From contig BJHF01000013.1 of NCBI GenBank assembly GCA_014191855.1, forward strand, positions 21,530-85,529: a stretch of DNA of 64,000 nt, written 5' to 3'. Origin of the DNA: Deltaproteobacteria bacterium (GTDB lineage Bacteria; Myxococcota_A; UBA796; SXON01). Positions 10,065 through 19,657 of this stretch are shown piece after piece. Below the pieces are notes generated by a model, which had not been told where the DNA came from, made no database searches, and was given only the letters and a program-made list of their open reading frames with translations. How positions within the stretch are numbered: the stretch's first letter is position 1; every line of letters starts with the position of its first letter. Both the position numbers and the translations under genes were made by a program.

Positions 10065-11234
10065 TCAGCGCCGGCGGGTGCCGAGGAGCAGCAGTCCCAA
10101 ACCGACGCCGACCAGGCCCGCGACCGGGCCCCCACTCGCGCACCCGCAATCGCCAGACTCCGCGGGTTCATCCGTATCTTCCCCGTCGTCGCCTGCCGTG
10201 TCCCCGGTGTCGCCCACGCCCGTGTCGACGCTGCCAGTGTCCTCCTCCACCGCCCACGGACTGGGGCACGCGCGCGGCGCCGGGTCGCCAAGCTGCGTGT
10301 CGGTGACGGCCGCCCCAACGGCCTTTTCACCGGATTCTTCGTCGGTGCGGCTGTACCACACCACGTACCCGGCGCCCGAACGCAGTACATCCCAATGGTT
10401 GAGCGCCGAATAGTCGAGGTTTCCTCCCGCCAAGGGGCTGTTCGTGTCCACCGCCCAGCTCACCCCGTCCGCCGACTCCGCCCAGCCGAGGCCGCGCTCG
10501 AAGGTGCCTTCCGTGTCGCCTCCGAACAGCATCGCGAGCGGTCGCGACGCGGCTTCGTCGCACACCAATGAGGGCCCGTGCACCCAGTGCCCCGCCCACT
10601 CCCCGACGGACAGGTGATCGAGCACCCGCACCGGCTCGCTCCAGGTGCTCGAGCCAACCGGGCGGGAAAGCTGGAAGATGTCCGGAAGCTCCGCGACTTC
10701 GAGGTACACGACGCCGTTGAGCGCGGCGGCGCTCGACAGGCCGATCGACGTGTCCACGAAGGGCACCAGCACCTCCTCCACCACCGTCCAGGCGATCCCG
10801 TCCGCGCTCGTGGCCCAACCGATGCCGCTGGGCGCGTTCGTGGCTGCCCCCTCATTAGGCAACTTCGACGCCGAATAGAACAGGTTCCACTGCGTTCCGT
10901 CGAAGAGGATCGCCGGCTGCGCAACCGAGCACTCGCGCGGCGTTCCGGCGACGCCGCTCGCGGTAAGCACCGGGGCCTCGTCGAGGGCCCAGGTGACGCC
11001 GTCGGGGGAAGTGGCCCGGCCGATGTGGAAGCTGTTGGCACAGCCCTCCGGCACATCCTCGGCGTCGGTGGCGGCCTCGAAGTACATCACGTACTCCTCG
11101 GTGTCGCCGCGCCACTCCACGCTCGGCGCGCCCACGCCGTTCTGGAAGGCACCGGCGCCCTTGAGCACAAAGCCCAGATCGAAGAACCCGCTGGGCGCCG
11201 CGGCCGCCGCGTACACGAAGAACAAAACGGTCAT
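10065..11234 (-). CDS. Secreted beta-propeller (glycosidase-like) protein with MYXO-CTERM-like tail
   Basis: Signal peptide; repeats 'GRATSPDGVTWALDEAPVL', 'GWATSADGIAWTVVEEVL', 'GWAESADGVSWAVDT'; C-term 'DTGSVDTGVGDTGDT...CGCASGGPVAGLVGVGLGLLLLGTRRR'. Confidence 0.8.
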   Translation of the reverse strand: MTVLFFVYAAAAAPSGFFDLGFVLKGAGAFQNGVGAPSVEWRGDTEEYVMYFEAATDAEDVPEGCANSFHIGRATSPDGVTWALDEAPVLTASGVAGTPRECSVAQPAILFDGTQWNLFYSASKLPNEGAATNAPSGIGWATSADGIAWTVVEEVLVPFVDTSIGLSSAAALNGVVYLEVAELPDIFQLSRPVGSSTWSEPVRVLDHLSVGEWAGHWVHGPSLVCDEAASRPLAMLFGGDTEGTFERGLGWAESADGVSWAVDTNSPLAGGNLDYSALNHWDVLRSGAGYVVWYSRTDEESGEKAVGAAVTDTQLGDPAPRACPSPWAVEEDTGSVDTGVGDTGDTAGDDGEDTDEPAESGDCGCASGGPVAGLVGVGLGLLLLGTRRR

Positions 11235-11315
11235 GTGCGCTCCTGTTCGCTCACAGCATGGCTTGGCGGCGGAGAGTCCGCAACGGCACCGCGGTGCAGA
11301 AGGTGTGCAGTGCGC

Positions 11316-12809
11316 TTAGCGCGGACGCGCCACGCCATACAGCTCGCCATGTCGCGACCAGAGGTGCGACATCAGGTCTTCCACCGGATCCCGGGAGCCG
11401 GCGACCTCACGGAATAGATCGGGTGCATCCATGATATGTCCGCGTTCGTGCACGCGGGTGCGCAGCCACCCGAGGATCGGCGCGAAGTGGCCGCGCTCCA
11501 CGTGTTCCCAAAGGTCGGGCAGGTCGGCCAGCATGCACTGCGAGAAGCTTGCCGCGTAGAGGTTCCCGATGGTGTAGCTGGGGAAGTAGCCAAGGAGGCC
11601 GCTCGACCAGTGCACGTCCTGCAGTACGCCCTCCTTCGCGCTCGGCGCCGTGACTCCGACGGTGCGCCGGTAGGCTTCGTCCCACGCGCCTGGCAGATCG
11701 GTCGCCTGGAGCTGCCCCTCCATCACGGCGACCTCAAGCCCAAACCGCACGATGATGTGGAGGTTGTAGGTGGCTTCATCGGCCTCCACCCGCACCAGCG
11801 AGCGCTGTACTCGGTTCGCCGCGCCGAACATCTGCTCCGGGGCGAAGTCGTGCGTCGGCCAGATCGCGCCCATCCTCGGCGCGAGGTAGCGGAAGAAGGG
11901 CAAGGAGCGTCCGATGAAGTTCTCCCAGAACCGCGACTGCGACTCGTGCAGGCCCATGCCCGCCGCCTGATTCAAGCCAGTTCCCGCCAGCGAATTCGGG
12001 AGGCCCTGCTCGTACATCCCGTGCCCGCACTCATGGATCGTGCTGCCGAGTCCGCTGAGGAAATTGTCCTCCATGAACCGGGTGGTGAGCCGCACATCGC
12101 CCGGGCCGAGGCCGATGCTGAACGGGTGCGCGCTTTTGTCGAGGCGCCCGCCCAGCATGTCGAAGCCGAGATCGCGCAGCACTCGCTCCGAGAGGCGGCG
12201 TTGCCCCTCCACGTCCAGCTTCGGCTCGAAGGCCGCGGGGTGGGGGCGCGACTCCACCGCCGTGAGGAACGTGCCCAGCTCCGTGCCGAGGCGCTCAAAC
12301 ATCGGGCGAAGCTCGCCAACGGTAGAGCCTGGGTCGTATTCTTCAAGCAACGCATCATAGGGGTGCGCACAGCGCGCCGCGCCAAGGGCGGCTGCCTGCT
12401 CGCGAGTGAGGTCCAACAAGCGCTGAAGCTTGGGCGCGAAGCTCGTGAAGTCGTCGGCTGCCTTCGCCGCAACCCATGCGTGAAAGCCCTCGGAGCGGGC
12501 CACCGCGAGCGCCTCCACGAGCTTCGTCGGGATGCCAACGGCACGGTCGTACTTACGACGAAGGAGCCGCACCGACGCCGCTTGCGTGGCGTCCAAGGCC
12601 CCACCCTCCAGCTCCGACAGCCAGCCCCCCACCTCGGGCGCCGTGAAGCGCTCGTGGTAGATCCTCTGCAACAAGGCAGATTGTTCGCCACGCGAGTCGG
12701 CCGACTTCGGCGGCGCCTGCGTTTGCTGGTCCCATTCCAGAACGGAGCTGGCGCCAGCCAAAGCGTCGAGCTCACGGATGCGGGCAGAGAGCGCAGTCCA
12801 AGCGGCCAA
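11316..12809 (-). CDS. M32-family carboxypeptidase (Taq carboxypeptidase-like)
   Basis: HExxH context 'STIHECGHGMYEQGLP' and M32 signature 'GLHESQSRFWENFIGRS'. Confidence 0.92.
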   Translation of the reverse strand: MAAWTALSARIRELDALAGASSVLEWDQQTQAPPKSADSRGEQSALLQRIYHERFTAPEVGGWLSELEGGALDATQAASVRLLRRKYDRAVGIPTKLVEALAVARSEGFHAWVAAKAADDFTSFAPKLQRLLDLTREQAAALGAARCAHPYDALLEEYDPGSTVGELRPMFERLGTELGTFLTAVESRPHPAAFEPKLDVEGQRRLSERVLRDLGFDMLGGRLDKSAHPFSIGLGPGDVRLTTRFMEDNFLSGLGSTIHECGHGMYEQGLPNSLAGTGLNQAAGMGLHESQSRFWENFIGRSLPFFRYLAPRMGAIWPTHDFAPEQMFGAANRVQRSLVRVEADEATYNLHIIVRFGLEVAVMEGQLQATDLPGAWDEAYRRTVGVTAPSAKEGVLQDVHWSSGLLGYFPSYTIGNLYAASFSQCMLADLPDLWEHVERGHFAPILGWLRTRVHERGHIMDAPDLFREVAGSRDPVEDLMSHLWSRHGELYGVARPR

Positions 12810-12834
12810 GCGTCACCAGGGAATGCCGGCCCCG

Positions 12835-13785
12835 TTATCCAGAATCCCCCGCGATGGCGGCCCAGCCGCGCTGAAGCTCCGCAAGGTCCAGCCTGCGCCC
12901 GATCACCACGAGGCCGCTCGACTCGGGGGCGTACATCGAGCCAGGACCCAGCTCCAACCACTGGTATACGCCATTGGCCACCACGGCCCGCTCCAGCCCC
13001 CGGCACCGAAAGATGCCCTTGAGCCGCAGCACCTCCCATCCGCGCCGTGACGCCACGAACTGCAGGAACATCTTCAGCTTCTGGAGATCCAGCTCGGCTT
13101 GGGTACGAAAGCTGCCGGTGACGATCCCCGAGGCGTGCGTCGCGAGCGCGGGAAACCGCCAGCCCTCGGGGCAGCCCCCGGTGCCCAAACGAACCGCACC
13201 CAGCTCAACGTCGGCGTGGGTCGCTCGCTCAAGCCGGGCCAGGGGGGCCACCGCCCGAACCGCGCGCTCGGCTCCTTCGATGTCGGCCGCGTGATCGAGG
13301 TGGTTGAGGATCACGTGATCCGCGCATGCGATCTGCGCGCTGGCCTCGGGGAACTCAGTAAGTTGTTCGACGATTTTACCGGCATGGGCCAGCGCCACCA
13401 CGCCGCCTACGCGCGTCTCCGCGGCCAGCATGGGGTCCAGAAGGAAGGTCTGGATCAACGGCCCGGGCGCCGCTAGCCCCGAGGCCTCCACGATGAGAGC
13501 CTCGAAGCGATAGGGCCGAAAGAACCTCGCTCGCTTTTGGAGCAGCTCGGTGGCGGTTCGGCGCAGGTCCTCCCGCACTTCACAGCAGATGCACCCGTTA
13601 CGCAGCTCGATCACCGAATCCGAGGCGCCGACAATCAGCCGCCCATCGATGCCCAACGCACCGAACTCGTTGACGATGACCGCCGTCGGGGGCGCGTCGG
13701 GATCGGCCAGAAGCCGGTTGAGCAGCGTCGTTTTTCCCGCGCCCAGGAACCCGGTGAGCAGGGTGACCGGGACTGGCGACACCAT
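12835..13785 (-). CDS. CobW/COG0523-family G3E GTPase (putative metallochaperone)
   Basis: 'TLLTGFLGAGKTTLLNRLL' P-loop, 'VNEFGALGID', metal motif 'LRNGCICCEVREDL'. Confidence 0.92.
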   Translation of the reverse strand: MVSPVPVTLLTGFLGAGKTTLLNRLLADPDAPPTAVIVNEFGALGIDGRLIVGASDSVIELRNGCICCEVREDLRRTATELLQKRARFFRPYRFEALIVEASGLAAPGPLIQTFLLDPMLAAETRVGGVVALAHAGKIVEQLTEFPEASAQIACADHVILNHLDHAADIEGAERAVRAVAPLARLERATHADVELGAVRLGTGGCPEGWRFPALATHASGIVTGSFRTQAELDLQKLKMFLQFVASRRGWEVLRLKGIFRCRGLERAVVANGVYQWLELGPGSMYAPESSGLVVIGRRLDLAELQRGWAAIAGDSG

Positions 13786-13790
13786 CGGCG

Positions 13791-14270
13791 CTACAGGTAC
13801 CCGAGCGCCTTGAGGCGCTCGACCTCCGCGGGATCCGCCGAGGTTTTCAGCTCGTCGAGCTTGGATTGAAACGCCACTTCATCGGGGAACTTCTTCTTGC
13901 CGGCGTCCAGCAGGTTGGTGTACCCGGCGCCATCTCCCGCAGCGCGGAGCTTGTCGGCCAGCGAGAGGTACAACGAGGCGGTGACCTGGGCCGAGTAGGG
14001 TGTGGCGAGCCGCTCCAGCGAGGACAGCACGTCCGCCCCCTTACCGCCCGCGGCCAACGCGTTCACGCGTCCCGACTCGAAGCGCCAGGCCTTCGCCGGG
14101 TCTGCGAGGATCTTCTCGATTTTCAGCGCCTCGTCGGCCTTGGCAACGGCCCCCGGGTAGTCCTTCGCGGCGATCGCCGCGTCCACCCCCGCCTGGAGCG
14201 CCTCCACGTCGGGACCACCCGCGCAGGCGGCGAGGAAGAAGGCGACAGCAGCGGAGCGAAGGAGGGTCAT
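13791..14270 (-). CDS. Small TPR-like lipoprotein ending in LKALGYL
   Basis: Lipobox 'AVAFFLAACAGG'; helical repeats; C-terminus 'AEVERLKALGYL'. Confidence 0.65.
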   Translation of the reverse strand: MTLLRSAAVAFFLAACAGGPDVEALQAGVDAAIAAKDYPGAVAKADEALKIEKILADPAKAWRFESGRVNALAAGGKGADVLSSLERLATPYSAQVTASLYLSLADKLRAAGDGAGYTNLLDAGKKKFPDEVAFQSKLDELKTSADPAEVERLKALGYL

Positions 14271-14350
14271 GGGAGCCTCGGGGAACGACGATTCGTGGCG
14301 CGGCGGCAGGTAGCCCGGCGGGGGGCGGCTGACTATACACGCGCCCCGTC

Positions 14351-16582
14351 ATGGCACCCAGCCCCCGGCTCCGACCGTCCTTCGCGTTCGCGCTCGCGGT
14401 GCTGCTGAGCCCTTCGCTGGCCCACGCCTACATCGGCCCCGGCGCCGGCTTCGCGTTCGCAGGCTCCCTCGCGGTCATGCTCGCGGCCTTTGCCCTTGCG
14501 ATCGGCACGATCCTGCTCTGGCCGTTCACGTTCCTGATCCGGATGATCCGCGTCGGGAACCCCTACAAGAACGCGCTCGCGCGCCGCGTGATCGTGGTGG
14601 GCCTCGACGGGATGGATCCGGGGATCACCACGCGCTTCCTTCGCGAGGGGCGCCTGCCGAACCTCCAGAAGCTGGCCGAAAATGGTGTTTTTCGCGCGCT
14701 GGACACCAGCAACCCCTCCATGTCCCCCGTGGCGTGGTCATCGTTTGCAACCGGTGTGGACCCCTCCCGGCACGGCATCTACGACTTCCTCACGCGGGAC
14801 CCCTGCACATACGCCCCGATCCTCTCCAGCACCGACATCAAGAACGCGGAGCGCGTGCTCAACATCGGGAAGTACATCATCCCGCTGGAAAAACCAAAGA
14901 TCAAGCTGCTCCAGAAGAGCGTGGCGTTCTGGAAGACACTCGGGGAGAAGCACATCCCCTCCATCATCCAGCGCGTGCCCATCACCTTCCCGCCCGTGCC
15001 GTTCCGCGGCCTGCTGCTCTCCGGCATGTGCGTGCCCGATCTTCGCGGGAGCCAGGGCACGTTCAGCTTCTTCTCCACGGCGAACGCCGAAGGGAAGGCG
15101 GCGTTCACCGGCGGCGAGCAGACGGTGCTGCGTCGGAAGGGCAACATCATCCGTTCGCGCATCGTCGGTCCCGACAACGGCATGGTGAAGGATGGCGGGC
15201 GTATGACGCTGCCGTTCACGCTGACGGTTACGAGCAAGGCTGGCGAGCCGGGAACGGTCAAGATCGAGCTGGATGGCGGCGAGTCGTTCGATCTCGGGCT
15301 CCGCGTCTACTCCGACTGGGTGCACCTGAACTTCAACGGGGGGCCGGGGATCAACGTCTCCGGGATCGCCAAGTTCTACCTGATCTCGGCAGATCCCGAG
15401 GTGAGCCTGTACATGACGCCGATCCACATCGACCCGGAGAGCCCGGCGATGCCGATCAGCCATCCGGAAGTGTACGCGGTGTACCTGGCGAAGCGCTTCG
15501 GTCCGTACGCGACGCTGGGGCTAGCGGAGGACACCTGGGCGCTCAACGAGCGGGTCATCGACGAGGGTGCGTTCTTCGATCAGGCGATGGCGTTCTGCGA
15601 CGAGCGGGAGAAGATGCTGTTCGACGCGATCGAGCATACGCGCGAGGGGCTCGTCACGACGGTTTTCGACACCACCGACCGCGTTCAACACATGTTCTAC
15701 CGGTACCTGGATCCGACGCATCCGGCGAACCGGGACAAAGAATCCACGGCGTACGCCGATGCCATCGAGCGCGTCTACACCCGGATGGACGGCGTGATCG
15801 GCAAGGTGTTGGAAACGGTCGGCGAAGACGCCGTGGTGATGGTGATGAGCGACCACGGCTTCACCAACTTCCGCCGCGGCGTGAACCTCAACACCTGGCT
15901 CCGCAACGAGGGATACCTCACCCTGAAAGATGGAAAAACGCTGTCCGGCGACTGGTTCGAGGACGTGGACTGGTCCCGCACGCAGGCGTTCTCGCTGGGC
16001 CTCACCGGGTTGTTCATCAACCGGAAAGGCCGGGAGAAGTCGGGGATCGTGCCAGAGGGGGAGCCGTACAAGGCCTTGGTTCGCGAGCTATGCGCCAAGC
16101 TGGATGCGCTGGTGGACGAGGAGACGAACACCCGCGCCGTGCGCAAGGCCGTGGCCGCTTTCGAGTGTTTCGATGGACCTTATCGGCTGGACGCGCCGGA
16201 CATCCTCGTTGGCTACGAAGGGGGCTACCGGAGCTCGTGGGGGTGTGCCACCGGCTCGGTCACGCCGACCGTGTTCGAAGACAACACGAAGAGCTGGTCG
16301 GGAGACCACTGCGTAGACCCCTCCATCGTGCCCGGCGTGTTCTTCTGCAACCGGAAGATCAAGCTCGACAAGCCGCACATCATGGACATCCCCTACTCCA
16401 TCCTCTCCCTGTTCGGGCATGCCCCGCCCAAGCACATGCAGGGGCGGATGTTGTTCGCGGGCAACGCGGACAGTGCGGAGGTGGGCGGCGCGCTCGACCC
16501 ACGCTCGCTCCCACAGTCCGGGTCAGCCCCCGGCGCGCGGATCTTCCCCCTCGGACAGGCGCCGGAGTCCGGCGATGCGTAG
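14351..16582 (+). CDS. Alkaline-phosphatase-superfamily phosphodiesterase/nucleotide pyrophosphatase-like enzyme, membrane-anchored (paralog 1)
   Basis: 'VIVVGLDGMDPGITTRFLREGRLPNLQKLAENG', 'NPSMSPVAWSSFATGVDPSRHGIYDF', 'FDTTDRVQHMFYRYLDPTHP', 'VMSDHGF'; signal peptide plus TM. Confidence 0.88.
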   Translation: MAPSPRLRPSFAFALAVLLSPSLAHAYIGPGAGFAFAGSLAVMLAAFALAIGTILLWPFTFLIRMIRVGNPYKNALARRVIVVGLDGMDPGITTRFLREGRLPNLQKLAENGVFRALDTSNPSMSPVAWSSFATGVDPSRHGIYDFLTRDPCTYAPILSSTDIKNAERVLNIGKYIIPLEKPKIKLLQKSVAFWKTLGEKHIPSIIQRVPITFPPVPFRGLLLSGMCVPDLRGSQGTFSFFSTANAEGKAAFTGGEQTVLRRKGNIIRSRIVGPDNGMVKDGGRMTLPFTLTVTSKAGEPGTVKIELDGGESFDLGLRVYSDWVHLNFNGGPGINVSGIAKFYLISADPEVSLYMTPIHIDPESPAMPISHPEVYAVYLAKRFGPYATLGLAEDTWALNERVIDEGAFFDQAMAFCDEREKMLFDAIEHTREGLVTTVFDTTDRVQHMFYRYLDPTHPANRDKESTAYADAIERVYTRMDGVIGKVLETVGEDAVVMVMSDHGFTNFRRGVNLNTWLRNEGYLTLKDGKTLSGDWFEDVDWSRTQAFSLGLTGLFINRKGREKSGIVPEGEPYKALVRELCAKLDALVDEETNTRAVRKAVAAFECFDGPYRLDAPDILVGYEGGYRSSWGCATGSVTPTVFEDNTKSWSGDHCVDPSIVPGVFFCNRKIKLDKPHIMDIPYSILSLFGHAPPKHMQGRMLFAGNADSAEVGGALDPRSLPQSGSAPGARIFPLGQAPESGDA

Positions 16583-18593
16583 GGCCGTCCTCCTGCTGCT
16601 CCTGGGTGCAGGCTGTTCGGGCGAGAACACATCCCCCGATCAACCTGGTGTTTTCGTGCTCGGCGTCGATGGGATGGATCCCACCATCCTGCGCCGCCTG
16701 ATCGCAGAGGGCAAGGCCCCCAACCTCGCGAAGCTCGCGGCGGACGGGGCCTTTCAGGACCTGGAGACCTCGAACCCGCCTCAGAGCCCCGTCGCGTGGT
16801 CGAACTTCGTGACGGGCCTCGACCCGGGCGGGCACGGCATCTACGACTTCGTTCACCGCGATCCGCTGACGTACCTGCCCATCAGCTCCGCCACGCCGCC
16901 GCCGGGCGATCCAGGCACCAGCGTCAAGTTGTTCGGCTACAACCTCCCAGTGAGCGCGGGCGACGAGATCATCAACAACCGCAGCGGTACGCCCTGGTGG
17001 GACGTGCTTGATGGCGCGGGGGTGGACGTCGAGGTCTACCGGATCCCCGGGAACTACCCGGTGACCGAGTCGGACGCCAAGACGCTCTCCGGCATGGGCA
17101 CGGTCGACATGCGCGGCGGATACGGGCAATACACCTGGATTACCGACACCTCGCCGGTTGCGCCGCCGGGGCACGGACTCAAGGCCGACGTGCAGCTCGT
17201 TACGGTGGAAGACTTCGATCTCGACGGCAAGGGCGACACGGTGAAGGCGATCCTCAAGGGTCCGCCCGATCTCTTTCACCTCGAACCTGGCCAGATGCCC
17301 GGCGAGTCGGACTATCTGACCGTGCCCGTTACCGTGTCGATCGACCCCGACGCCGACGTGGCCATGGTCAAGGTCGGCGAATCGGTCGCCGTGCTTCAAG
17401 AAGGCGAATGGACCGACTGGATGCCGGTGAGCTTCGATGCCCTGCCGGCCGGCGCCATGGCCCTCGGCGGATCCGTGCGGTTCTACGCCAAGGAACTTCG
17501 CCCCGGCTTCAAGCTCTACGCCTCGCCGGTGAACCTCGCCGCGGACGCGCCCCCCCAGGCGATCTCCACCCCGGACGACTTCGCCACCGAGCTCGCGGAC
17601 GTGCTGGAAGGCCAGTACTACACCCAGGGCATGCCGGAGGAGACGAACGCGCTCAAAGATGGCACCTTTGACGACGATGATTACGCGAAGCAGGTGGCCC
17701 TGGTGCAGCACGACGCGGGCGGCATGCTCGACGTCGCCCTCGCCCGCTTCGACCGGGGCGATGCGACCTTCTTCTACCTCTCGGACATCGACCTGCAGTG
17801 CCACATGCTGTGGCGCCACGGAGACCCGAAAGAGCCGTCCGCGCCTCGCCACCCGGCGTGGGAAGCGACCTCGGCCGCCAAGCATGCGCTCGACATCGAG
17901 CATTACTACCAGCACGTTGACAGCCTTGTGGGCCGCGTTCGCCAGGAGCTCCCCCCAGAAACGCTGCTCATCGTGATGAGCGACCATGGCTTCCAGCCCT
18001 TCACCCGAAAGGTGCACCTCAACGCCTGGCTACGCGATCATGGGTACCTCACGCTGAAGGACGGCAAGACCACCGGCCGCCTCACGACGGGAGACGTGGA
18101 TTGGTCCAAGACCCAGGCCTACGCCCTCGGGTTCAACTCGTTGTACCTCAACGTCGCCGGGCGTGAGGCCGAGGGCATCGTGTCGGCGGGTGATGTGGCG
18201 CGTGTCGAGGCGGCAATCACGGCGGATCTGCTCGGGTACCGGGATCCCGCGGACCAGAAAACGGTGGTTCGCCGCGTCGATCGCGGCGCCGACATCTACC
18301 ATGGCGCTCGCCTCGCAGACGCGCCGGATCTCGTCATTGGCTACGACCGCGGCTACGGCCACTCCGACGAGTCTACGCTGGGGGAGATCGTCGAGGCCGA
18401 GATCGAGGACAACACGTCCCGGTGGTCAGGCAACCACCTGATGGCGCCGGAGGTGGTTCCCGGCGTCGTTCTGGCCAGCCGCCCCATTCTCGGCGAGGCG
18501 CACAACCTTACCGATGTCACGGCTACACTGCTCGCGTGGTACGGCCTCGCGCCGCTGCCCGAGATGCGCGGCAAATCCTTCATCACCCCCTGA
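16575..18593 (+). CDS. Alkaline-phosphatase-superfamily enzyme, lipoprotein (paralog 2)
   Basis: Lipobox 'LLLLGAGCSG'; 'VLGVDGMDPTILRRLIAEGKAPNLAKLAADG', 'NPPQSPVAWSNFVTGLDPGGHGIYDF', 'IVMSDHGFQPF'; start overlaps previous CDS. Confidence 0.88.
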   Translation: MRRAVLLLLLGAGCSGENTSPDQPGVFVLGVDGMDPTILRRLIAEGKAPNLAKLAADGAFQDLETSNPPQSPVAWSNFVTGLDPGGHGIYDFVHRDPLTYLPISSATPPPGDPGTSVKLFGYNLPVSAGDEIINNRSGTPWWDVLDGAGVDVEVYRIPGNYPVTESDAKTLSGMGTVDMRGGYGQYTWITDTSPVAPPGHGLKADVQLVTVEDFDLDGKGDTVKAILKGPPDLFHLEPGQMPGESDYLTVPVTVSIDPDADVAMVKVGESVAVLQEGEWTDWMPVSFDALPAGAMALGGSVRFYAKELRPGFKLYASPVNLAADAPPQAISTPDDFATELADVLEGQYYTQGMPEETNALKDGTFDDDDYAKQVALVQHDAGGMLDVALARFDRGDATFFYLSDIDLQCHMLWRHGDPKEPSAPRHPAWEATSAAKHALDIEHYYQHVDSLVGRVRQELPPETLLIVMSDHGFQPFTRKVHLNAWLRDHGYLTLKDGKTTGRLTTGDVDWSKTQAYALGFNSLYLNVAGREAEGIVSAGDVARVEAAITADLLGYRDPADQKTVVRRVDRGADIYHGARLADAPDLVIGYDRGYGHSDESTLGEIVEAEIEDNTSRWSGNHLMAPEVVPGVVLASRPILGEAHNLTDVTATLLAWYGLAPLPEMRGKSFITP

Positions 18594-18607
18594 ACCGGGA
18601 GGCTCCC

Positions 18608-18811
18608 ATGTTTGGCTTCGGCAAGACCGTGAACGTAAAGATCGACAAGGACCTCCACGCCCGCATCGCGAAGGTTGCGGACGTGGCCGGGTACGCGACG
18701 ACGGAGGAATTCGTCCAGCACATCCTCGAGAAGGAGATGCTGCACTTCGAAGACACGAAGAACGACACCGACATCCGCGCGAAGCTCAAGGGCCTCGGCT
18801 ACATCTCGTAG
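18608..18811 (+). CDS. Small ribbon-helix-helix-like protein with LKGLGYIS tail
   Basis: 67 aa: 'VNVKIDKDLHARIAKVADVAGYATTEEFVQHILEKEM' resembles RHH; 14-nt gap after upstream stop. Confidence 0.7.
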   Translation: MFGFGKTVNVKIDKDLHARIAKVADVAGYATTEEFVQHILEKEMLHFEDTKNDTDIRAKLKGLGYIS

Positions 18812-18820
18812 GCTCGCTCG

Positions 18821-19645
18821 ATGGGTAGCTTCAACGCCATCTTCACCGCGATCTTCAATGTGGTGCTCGCCCCCTTCGGCCACGGCTTCCCGTGGTTCGA
18901 CCTGGTGCTTTGGCCGCTGTTGGGCGGGATCCTGGCGTTGTTGGTGATCAAGGCGGTGAGCAACCAGGCCGGCATCACGCGGGCGAAGAACTTCATCCAG
19001 GTGCACCTGCTGGAGATCGTGCTGTTTCGCGACGATCTGCGTGTCGTGCTGCCCGCGACTGCCAAAGCCCTGGCCTACAACGTGATGTATCTCGGGTACA
19101 ACATCGTTCCGATGCTCGTGATGATCGTGCCGATGACCGCGATCCTGGTGCAGCTCGTTTCGCACTACGCGCAGGCGCCCCTGCCCGTTGGAGAAACGGT
19201 GTTGATTGTCGCGAAACTGGACGGCGAGGTCCAGGGCGTGGCCGTCCGAGACGTGACCCTGGAGCTGCCGGCGGGACTCTCCCTCGATGCCCCCCCGGTA
19301 CGCAGCGCGGATGGCGAGATCGCCTGGCGAGTTCGCCTTGACGCACCCGGAGACTTCGTGCTGAAGCTGCACGCGGGCAGCGTGACCGAAGAGAAGTCGC
19401 TGGCCGTTGGCGGGGAGGCCCGAAAGGTCTCGGTGCTACGGACCAAGTCGTGGGAAGCGCTCCTCTACCCTGCCGAACCCGTGCCCGCGGCCGACTCGCC
19501 CATCGAGAGCATCTCCATCCTCGATCGCGACGACCAGCCGCTCCGCGGCCTCCCCGATGGCGAAGGCGGCGTGCTCGCGTGGTTCTTCGGGGTCTCCCTG
19601 CTCGCCGGTTTCCTGCTGAAGGATCTCTTCGGCGTCACTCTCTGA
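18821..19645 (+). CDS. Polytopic membrane protein with extracytoplasmic beta-rich domain, unknown function
   Basis: Several hydrophobic helices (N-terminal, about 95-120, C-terminal) flanking a beta-rich 'LPAGLSLDAPPVRSADGEIAWRVRLDAPGDFVLKL' region; operonic spacing. Confidence 0.7.
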   Translation: MGSFNAIFTAIFNVVLAPFGHGFPWFDLVLWPLLGGILALLVIKAVSNQAGITRAKNFIQVHLLEIVLFRDDLRVVLPATAKALAYNVMYLGYNIVPMLVMIVPMTAILVQLVSHYAQAPLPVGETVLIVAKLDGEVQGVAVRDVTLELPAGLSLDAPPVRSADGEIAWRVRLDAPGDFVLKLHAGSVTEEKSLAVGGEARKVSVLRTKSWEALLYPAEPVPAADSPIESISILDRDDQPLRGLPDGEGGVLAWFFGVSLLAGFLLKDLFGVTL

Positions 19646-19657
19646 TTCGGAACGTAT

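Noticed and set aside
11436-13022. 528-aa plus-strand ORF opposite M32 carboxypeptidase and CobW genes
   Set aside because: Spans the antisense of two convincing genes; composition is a GC artefact.
14734-16701. 655-aa plus-strand frame-shifted ORF inside AP-superfamily paralog 1
   Set aside because: Arg/Gly/His-rich out-of-frame translation of a motif-supported gene.
16380-18017. 545-aa minus-strand ORF opposite AP-superfamily paralog 2
   Set aside because: Antisense shadow ORF, no domain-like pattern.
18821-19645. Possible YidC/Oxa1-superfamily (EMC3-like) membrane insertase
   Set aside because: Topology is vaguely similar, but I see no conserved insertase sequence motif and the beta-rich domain position does not fit well.
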